DNA of 64,000 nt from Streptomyces virginiae (GTDB lineage Bacteria > Actinomycetota > Actinomycetes > Streptomycetales > Streptomycetaceae). The stretch spans positions 1-64,000 of the forward strand of contig NZ_JOAK01000027.1 in assembly GCF_000720455.1 (NCBI RefSeq). Reading direction: 5' to 3'. Shown here one piece after another: positions 59,554 to 64,000 of this stretch (its first letter is position 1; each line of letters starts with the position of its first letter). Made by a program: the position numbers and the translations under genes. The notes beneath the pieces were generated by a model that was not told the origin of the DNA, did no database searches, and worked only from the letters and a program-made list of their open reading frames with translations.

Positions 59554-61908
59554 TCAGCAGGCGCCCTGGTCCTTCCAGACGCCCCATTCACCCGTGGTGC
59601 CGGGTTCCTCGTTCTGCGTCCACCACTGGGCCTTCCAGTTGCGGCCCTTGTGGGAGACGACGTTGCCGCTGTTGTAGACCGTGCCCGCGACGTACGCCGG
59701 GTTGGTGCAGGTCCCGCCGGTGGGCGGGGGCGTGGTCGGCGGTGTCGTGGGGGGAGTGGTCGGCGGGGTGGTCGGGGGCTGGGTGCCACCGCCGGGCTGG
59801 ACCAGGGTCGTACCGCGGGCCAGGTCACCGGCGAGGGCGTAGGTGGTGCCGGAGATGTTCACCGTCCAGTTGGAGGGGGTGGACACCGGCAGGTAGTAGT
59901 TGAACGCCAGGTCGACGGAGGCGCCCGGGGCGAGGGTCTGCCAGGCGGGGAGCTTCAGGGAGACCCGCTGGAAGTCGCCCTTGAGGCCGCCGACGTTGGT
60001 GCCGGTGTGGCCGCTGCTGATCACGGCCGTGCCGAAGCCGGACTGGTCGGAGGCGTTGTTCGGGGCGGAGGTGCCGTAGTCGAACTGGAACTCGGTGCCG
60101 CCGGGAAGGGTGGCACTGGTGTTGTTGGTGATCTTCAGCTTCGGGGTCAGCGGGTAGTTGGAGTCGCCGAGCTTGAACTCGGTGAACTCCGTCTTGATGT
60201 CCACGGCCCGGGTCGGGAGGGTCGAGCCGGCCTTCTTCGCGCCGTACGGGGAGGCCGACTTGAACTTCTGGTACATGGTGTCGGTGAGCGTGTCGCCCAT
60301 CTCGTACTGGCCCTTGGCCGCGTTGTAGGAGTAGTCGCCCGCGAGCTCCCAGACCATCGTGCCGCCGATGCCCTTGTTCACCACGTAGTCGGCCTTGGCG
60401 GCCACCGACTGCTCGTCCTCGGTGGAGAGGAAGACCTTCTTCTGCGCGTTCCACAGCCACGGCGCCACCAGCGTGGAGTCGTACTTGCGGACGTAGGTGC
60501 CGGTCAGGGTGGTGTTCGCCGGGAAGCCGTACTTGGTGACGTAGTCGCCGACGACCCCCTTCTCCAGGTTCTTGGCGTGCCACATCGGGTTGGAGCCCGC
60601 CGGGGACTCGGCCCCGTTGGTGTCCTTGTCGTGCCACAGGTTGTCGATGCCGACCGCGCCGTCGCCGCACTTGGTCAGGCCCGCGCCGGCCGGGCAGGTG
60701 GTCGCGGGGGCCTTGCCCCACAGGCCGTCGGTGCCGCCCTGCACGTTCTTGAAGCCGCGGGTGTAGTAGGGCAGGCCGATGTTGATGCGGCCGCCGGGCA
60801 TGGAGCCGCGGAAGTAGTGGTAGGCCCAGTCGGTGTTGAGGTAGCCGATGCCGCCGTACTGGGAGGTGGAGTAGACGCCCGCGGCCGCCAGTTCGGCGTC
60901 CTTGCCGTCGTCGAAGAGCGAGGCGTTGGGGCCGACGTACTCGTTCCAGGCGCCGTGCAGGTCGTAGGACATGATGTTGACGTAGTCCAGGTACTTCTGC
61001 ATCTGGAACGTCTCCATGCCCCGCAGCAGGTAGCCGGAGGAGGGGGCGGCGACGGTGAGCAGGTAGTGCTTGCCGTCGGCGGCGCCCGCGCGGTCGAGCT
61101 TCTCGCGCAGCGACTTCATCAGGGCCGCGTAGCCCTGGACCAGGCCGGCCCGGCGGGCGTTGGACAGCTGCCAGTCGAGCGGGTTGCCCGCGTCCTTCAT
61201 CGTGGTCGGGTACTCGTAGTCGATGTCGACGCCGTTGAAGCCGTACGTGCGGATGAAGTCGACCGAGGACTGGGCGAAGGTGTCGATGCCGGCCTGGTTG
61301 ACGGAGCCGTCGGCGTTGGTGGCCATCGAGTAGAAGCCGCCGGAGGCGACCCGGTTGCCGTCGTCGCCGAAGTAGCCGCCGGTCTCGGCCCAGCCGCCGA
61401 CCGAGATGAGCGTCTTGACGTTCGGGTACTGCTTCTTGAATTTGTTCAGCAGGTTGAAATGGCCCTTGTAGGGGAGCGCCGGGTCCATCTCGGCTCCCGC
61501 GACGCCGGGCCAGGTCATCCCGGTGGCGGCGTTGTTCGCGTTGTCGGTGCCGACCGAGATCTTGTTGTCGGCGCCCACGTGGGCGAAGGCGTAGTTCAGG
61601 TGGGTGACCTTGGACCACGGGATGTTGCCGGCCAGGTAGGCGGGGGTGCCGTCCTTGCCCGTGCGCCAGCCGGTGAAGTATCCGATGACGCGGCGCTGGT
61701 GGTCGGCGCCCATCTTCTCGCGGCCTTCGGAGTCGTAGACCGAGCAGTAGGGAACGTCGACGCCGGCCGTCTTGTAGAGGCCGTCGGGGCGACAGCTCTC
61801 GTTGTCGGCCGCGTGCGAGACGCCCGCCGAGAGCCCGCCGACCAGCAGTCCGGCGATTGCGGCGCCGGATGCCAGGAGCATCGCTCTCGTACGTGTGGGG
61901 GACGGCAT
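59554..61908 (-). CDS. Secreted GH18 chitinase with C-terminal CBM5/12
   Basis: A 784-residue extracellular enzyme. A Tat/Sec signal peptide ends near 33 (GLSAGVSHA). The GH18 domain (~70-560) has [13 protein letters not shown] and the catalytic motif NGVDIDYE with acid Glu232. A beta-sandwich module (~600-725, [20 protein letters not shown]) follows, then a Pro/Thr linker ([10 protein letters not shown]), and a CBM5/12 chitin-binding domain at the end ([20 protein letters not shown]). It cleaves beta-1,4 GlcNAc chains. GGAGG precedes the ATG at 61908. The gene has the typical regulated chitinase promoter. Confidence 0.95.
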   Translation of the reverse strand: MPSPTRTRAMLLASGAAIAGLLVGGLSAGVSHAADNESCRPDGLYKTAGVDVPYCSVYDSEGREKMGADHQRRVIGYFTGWRTGKDGTPAYLAGNIPWSKVTHLNYAFAHVGADNKISVGTDNANNAATGMTWPGVAGAEMDPALPYKGHFNLLNKFKKQYPNVKTLISVGGWAETGGYFGDDGNRVASGGFYSMATNADGSVNQAGIDTFAQSSVDFIRTYGFNGVDIDYEYPTTMKDAGNPLDWQLSNARRAGLVQGYAALMKSLREKLDRAGAADGKHYLLTVAAPSSGYLLRGMETFQMQKYLDYVNIMSYDLHGAWNEYVGPNASLFDDGKDAELAAAGVYSTSQYGGIGYLNTDWAYHYFRGSMPGGRINIGLPYYTRGFKNVQGGTDGLWGKAPATTCPAGAGLTKCGDGAVGIDNLWHDKDTNGAESPAGSNPMWHAKNLEKGVVGDYVTKYGFPANTTLTGTYVRKYDSTLVAPWLWNAQKKVFLSTEDEQSVAAKADYVVNKGIGGTMVWELAGDYSYNAAKGQYEMGDTLTDTMYQKFKSASPYGAKKAGSTLPTRAVDIKTEFTEFKLGDSNYPLTPKLKITNNTSATLPGGTEFQFDYGTSAPNNASDQSGFGTAVISSGHTGTNVGGLKGDFQRVSLKLPAWQTLAPGASVDLAFNYYLPVSTPSNWTVNISGTTYALAGDLARGTTLVQPGGGTQPPTTPPTTPPTTPPTTPPPTGGTCTNPAYVAGTVYNSGNVVSHKGRNWKAQWWTQNEEPGTTGEWGVWKDQGAC

Positions 61909-62037
61909 TGTGCCTCCTGGGGAGGGGAGGATGCAGGACACAAGTGGACACAAAATGGAGCAACGTGACTGGTGCAGAAGCCTGTTGGCCCGTGACGTGC
62001 GCACATCTGACGGGCCGTTCCCGGGAAGATGAAGGGA

Positions 62038-62082
62038 ACGTTAAGAGGACTAGACCAACCCGTCAATAGGTCTGGACCAACC
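62038..62082 (-). promoter_or_regulatory. Chitinase promoter with 12-13-bp direct repeats (DasR-site-like)
   Basis: On the minus strand TTGGTCCAGACCT (62070-62082 region) and TTGGTCTAGTCCT (62046-62060 region) are repeated with a 22-base period. Between them lies the -35 box TTGACG (62061-62066), with TAACGT as -10 after 17 bases (62038-62043). Such repeats are the known control sites of Streptomyces chitinase genes and resemble the DasR element TGGTCTAGACCA. Confidence 0.88.
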
Positions 62083-62083
62083 G

Positions 62084-62222
62084 CGCTTCCATGTGTCCAG
62101 GTCCGCGCCGGCGCGCGCGCCCAGGTGACCCCCGGGTCACCCTCTGTGAGCCAGGCCACACCACTTCACCCGCATGGCGGGCGATCGGCCGTGGCAAACT
62201 GGCTGGAGTACCAGTAGCAGCG
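62084..62222. other. Intergenic stretch between the chitinase and riboswitch
   Basis: No gene or clear signal. It should contain the promoter of the riboflavin operon, which I could not place with confidence. Confidence 0.4.
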
Positions 62223-62345
62223 CACTCCGGGGTCGGTGTAATTCCGAACCGGCGGTATAGTCCGCGACCCGTCCGCAGCCAGCGGCCGGTTGACCAGGTG
62301 AAATTCCTGGACCGACGGTTAAAGTCCGGATGGGAGGCAGTGCGC
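62223..62345 (+). ncRNA. FMN riboswitch (RFN element)
   Basis: The conserved blocks appear in order: ACTCCGGGGTCGGTGTAATT, AACCGGCGGTATAGTCCGCGA, a variable arm, CCAGGTGAAATTCCTGGACC, GACGGTTAAAGTCCGGATGG, and GAGGCAGTGCG. This is the six-helix FMN aptamer. FMN binding would switch off the riboflavin genes downstream. The leader from its end to the ribD start is about 170 bases, long enough for an expression platform, including GGCGGGCC ... GCCGCC-type pairing near 62345-62380. Confidence 0.95.
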
Positions 62346-62515
62346 GGCGGGCCAGTCACCGGTACGCCGCCGTCGGCGGTTCATCGGCATATCCCTGCGG
62401 ACATGCCCGGTCGAACCGTTTCTCCGGCCTCGGCGTCCCCGCGTGAGCTGTTCCGCTTCATCTGTCGTATCCCGACAGGCCCCGGAGTCCGTGCCCGATG
62501 AGGCAGGAGGACCCG

Positions 62516-63634
62516 GTGGCGACACACGCCGCGCACGCAGCACCCGCACCCGACGCGGGTACCCGTGCCATGCGCCGAGCCGTCGAGCTCGCCGCCCGCG
62601 GACTCGGCTCCACCAGCCCCAACCCGGTCGTCGGCTGCGTCATCACCGACGCCTCCGGAACCGTCGTCGGCGAGGGCTGGCACCAGCGGGCCGGCGGCCC
62701 GCACGCCGAGGTCCACGCCCTGCGCGCCGCAGGCGCGGCCGCCCGCGGCGGCACCGCCTACGTCACTCTCGAACCCTGCAACCACACCGGCCGCACGGGG
62801 CCCTGCGCACAGGCCCTCGTCGACGCCGGCGTCGCCCGCGTCGTCTACGCCGTCCCCGACCCGAATCCGCAGGCCAGCGGCGGTGCCGCCACCTTGCGCG
62901 CCGCCGGGATCGACACCACGGCCGGGCTGCTCCGGGCCGAGGCCGAAGCAGGCAACACCGCCTGGCTGACCGCCGTACGGCTCGGCCGGCCCCACGTGAC
63001 CTGGAAGTACGCCGCCACCCTCGACGGCCGCAGCGCCGCCGCGGACGGCAGCAGCCGCTGGATCAGCTCCGCCGAGTCCCGCGCGGACGTCCACCGGCTT
63101 CGCGCCGAGTCCGACGCCGTCCTGGTCGGCGGCGGCACCCTGCGCGCCGACGACCCGCACCTGGCCGTCCGCGGCGTCGACGGCGCCACCCAGCCCCTGC
63201 GCGTGGCCCTCGACACCCGCGCCGGCCTCCGGCCGGCCGCCCGCATCCTCGACGACGCCGCGCCCACGCTGCTGGTCGTCGCCGAGGACGCCGACACCCG
63301 CCACCTGCCCGGCGTCGACGTGCTCCGGCTGCCCCTGCACGACGGCCGCATCCCCCTCGACCTGCTCCTCGCACAGCTGTACGCCCGCGGCGTGCGCTCC
63401 CTCCTCCTCGAAGGCGGCCCCACCCTCGCGGGCGCCTTCCTCGAAGACGCAGCCGTCGACCGGGTCGTCGGCTACCTCGCCCCCGCCCTGCTCGGCGCCG
63501 GCCCCGCCGCCCTCGCCGACGCGGGCATCACGAACATCTCCCACGCCCTGCGCCTCGACATCACCGAAGCCGTCCGCGTGGGCCCCGATCTGCGCATCAC
63601 CGCCCTTCCCGCCACCGCCCCCAAGGAGCACTGA
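62516..63634 (+). CDS. ribD: Bifunctional riboflavin deaminase/reductase RibD
   Basis: A 372-residue cytosolic enzyme. The N-terminal deaminase (~15-150) has the zinc motif HAEVHALRAAG and PCNHTGRTGPC; the C-terminal reductase (~155-372) has TWKYAATLDGRSAAADGSSR and LLLEGGPTLAGAFL. It carries out steps two and three of riboflavin synthesis from the GTP cyclohydrolase II product. The start is GTG 62516, five bases after AGGAGG; a longer frame opens at 62498. It is controlled by the FMN riboswitch and ends directly before ribE. Confidence 0.95.
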   Translation: MATHAAHAAPAPDAGTRAMRRAVELAARGLGSTSPNPVVGCVITDASGTVVGEGWHQRAGGPHAEVHALRAAGAAARGGTAYVTLEPCNHTGRTGPCAQALVDAGVARVVYAVPDPNPQASGGAATLRAAGIDTTAGLLRAEAEAGNTAWLTAVRLGRPHVTWKYAATLDGRSAAADGSSRWISSAESRADVHRLRAESDAVLVGGGTLRADDPHLAVRGVDGATQPLRVALDTRAGLRPAARILDDAAPTLLVVAEDADTRHLPGVDVLRLPLHDGRIPLDLLLAQLYARGVRSLLLEGGPTLAGAFLEDAAVDRVVGYLAPALLGAGPAALADAGITNISHALRLDITEAVRVGPDLRITALPATAPKEH

Positions 63635-64000
63635 GTGTTCACCGGAATCGTCGAAGAACTGGGCGAGGTCACCGCCGTCGAGCCGCTCCAGGAAGCCTCC
63701 CGCTTCCGGCTGCGCGGGCCCCTCGTCACCGAGGACGCCAAGCACGGCGACTCCATCGCCGTCAACGGCGTCTGCCTGACCGTCGTGGAGACCGCCGACG
63801 GCGAGTTCACCGCCGACGTCATGCAGGAGACCCTCAACCGCTCCAGCCTCGGCGCCCTGACCAAGGGCTCCCGCGTCAACCTGGAGCGCCCCATGGCCCT
63901 CGGCGGACGGCTCGGCGGCCACCTGGTCCAGGGGCACGTGGACGGCACCGGCGAGATCCTCTCCCGCACCCCCTCCGAACACTGGGAGATCGTCAAGGTC
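63635..64000 (+). CDS. ribE: Riboflavin synthase alpha subunit RibE, cut by the window end
   Basis: The first 122 residues of riboflavin synthase are visible: the hallmark start MFTGIVEELGEV, DSIAVNGVCLTVVE and GGRLGGHLVQGHVDG at the end of the first barrel repeat. It dismutates two 6,7-dimethyl-8-ribityllumazine to riboflavin. The GTG starts right after the ribD stop. The second repeat lies beyond the window. Confidence 0.95.
   Translation, partial: MFTGIVEELGEVTAVEPLQEASRFRLRGPLVTEDAKHGDSIAVNGVCLTVVETADGEFTADVMQETLNRSSLGALTKGSRVNLERPMALGGRLGGHLVQGHVDGTGEILSRTPSEHWEIVKV

Noticed and set aside
59062..61968. 968-codon plus-strand frame opposite the chitinase
   Set aside because: It is the mirror of the GH18 gene, Gly/Val/Arg-rich, and crosses the sigma gene and the terminator.

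Overview
The window is a stretch of a high-GC actinomycete chromosome, almost certainly Streptomyces or a close relative. The evidence is the third-codon G/C bias, the frequent GTG starts behind GGAGG-type ribosome binding sites, the GH18 chitinase with the classic Streptomyces chitinase-promoter direct repeats, a SCO0930-type lipoprotein, a GuaB1 homologue, and the dispersed 'GGGGCTCCGCCCC...' intergenic repeat. No rRNA, tRNA, integrase or CRISPR array was seen.

Layout. Positions 1-970 are a non-coding palindromic element whose left arm holds a 64-bp tandem repeat. Positions 1088-4773 carry an MFS exporter, rpe, a SorC-type regulator and a small CarD/KOW-like protein. Positions 4823-9335 hold a secreted RNase with a barstar-type protein, a monooxygenase-globin pair, an unknown protein, and a response-regulator/flavin-oxidoreductase fusion coupled to a UBP zinc finger.

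Positions 9602-36572 are the striking part: about 27 kb with every gene on the plus strand, mostly in overlapping sub-operons. It combines enzymes of aldehyde and 2-oxo-acid chemistry (a benzoylformate-decarboxylase-like ThDP enzyme, a GMC oxidoreductase, three different DJ-1/PfpI proteins, a VOC protein, an aldehyde dehydrogenase, an F420/NADP-type reductase and a three-subunit Mo/FeS/FAD hydroxylase with its XdhC chaperone). It also has four NTF2/SnoaL-like proteins, an AGE-type epimerase and a glycogen debranching enzyme. A complete partner-switching set (two STAS proteins, an RsbW-like kinase, an RsbU/SpoIIE phosphatase) and a MinD-like ATPase sit in the middle, with no sigma factor among them. 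The distal part has an MFS pump, a soluble cyclic-nucleotide-domain histidine kinase, a TMEM175-type channel and a transposase-like protein that has lost its catalytic aspartates and is translationally coupled to xdhC. My reading is a stress- or redox-gated carbonyl and storage-carbon module, apparently undescribed as a unit. That function is inference.

Positions 36553-47314 return to ordinary chromosome: a cupin, guaB1 (with an odd duplicated start region), a LytS/LytTR two-component system with a sodium:solute symporter, a lipoprotein, an SGNH hydrolase and a cationic amino-acid permease. The permease, an Lrp regulator, a DavA-like amidase and a DavB-like lysine 2-monooxygenase (45824-51007) look like a lysine-to-5-aminovalerate pathway, with shared CGCAAC motifs in the promoters. 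Positions 51125-57710 hold two poorly known proteins, a uracil-type permease, an MFS/ROK divergent pair with a clear operator, and a serine hydrolase. Positions 57768-64000 hold an ECF41 sigma factor with its target gene and promoter, the chitinase, and an FMN riboswitch driving ribD-ribE, with ribE cut by the window end.
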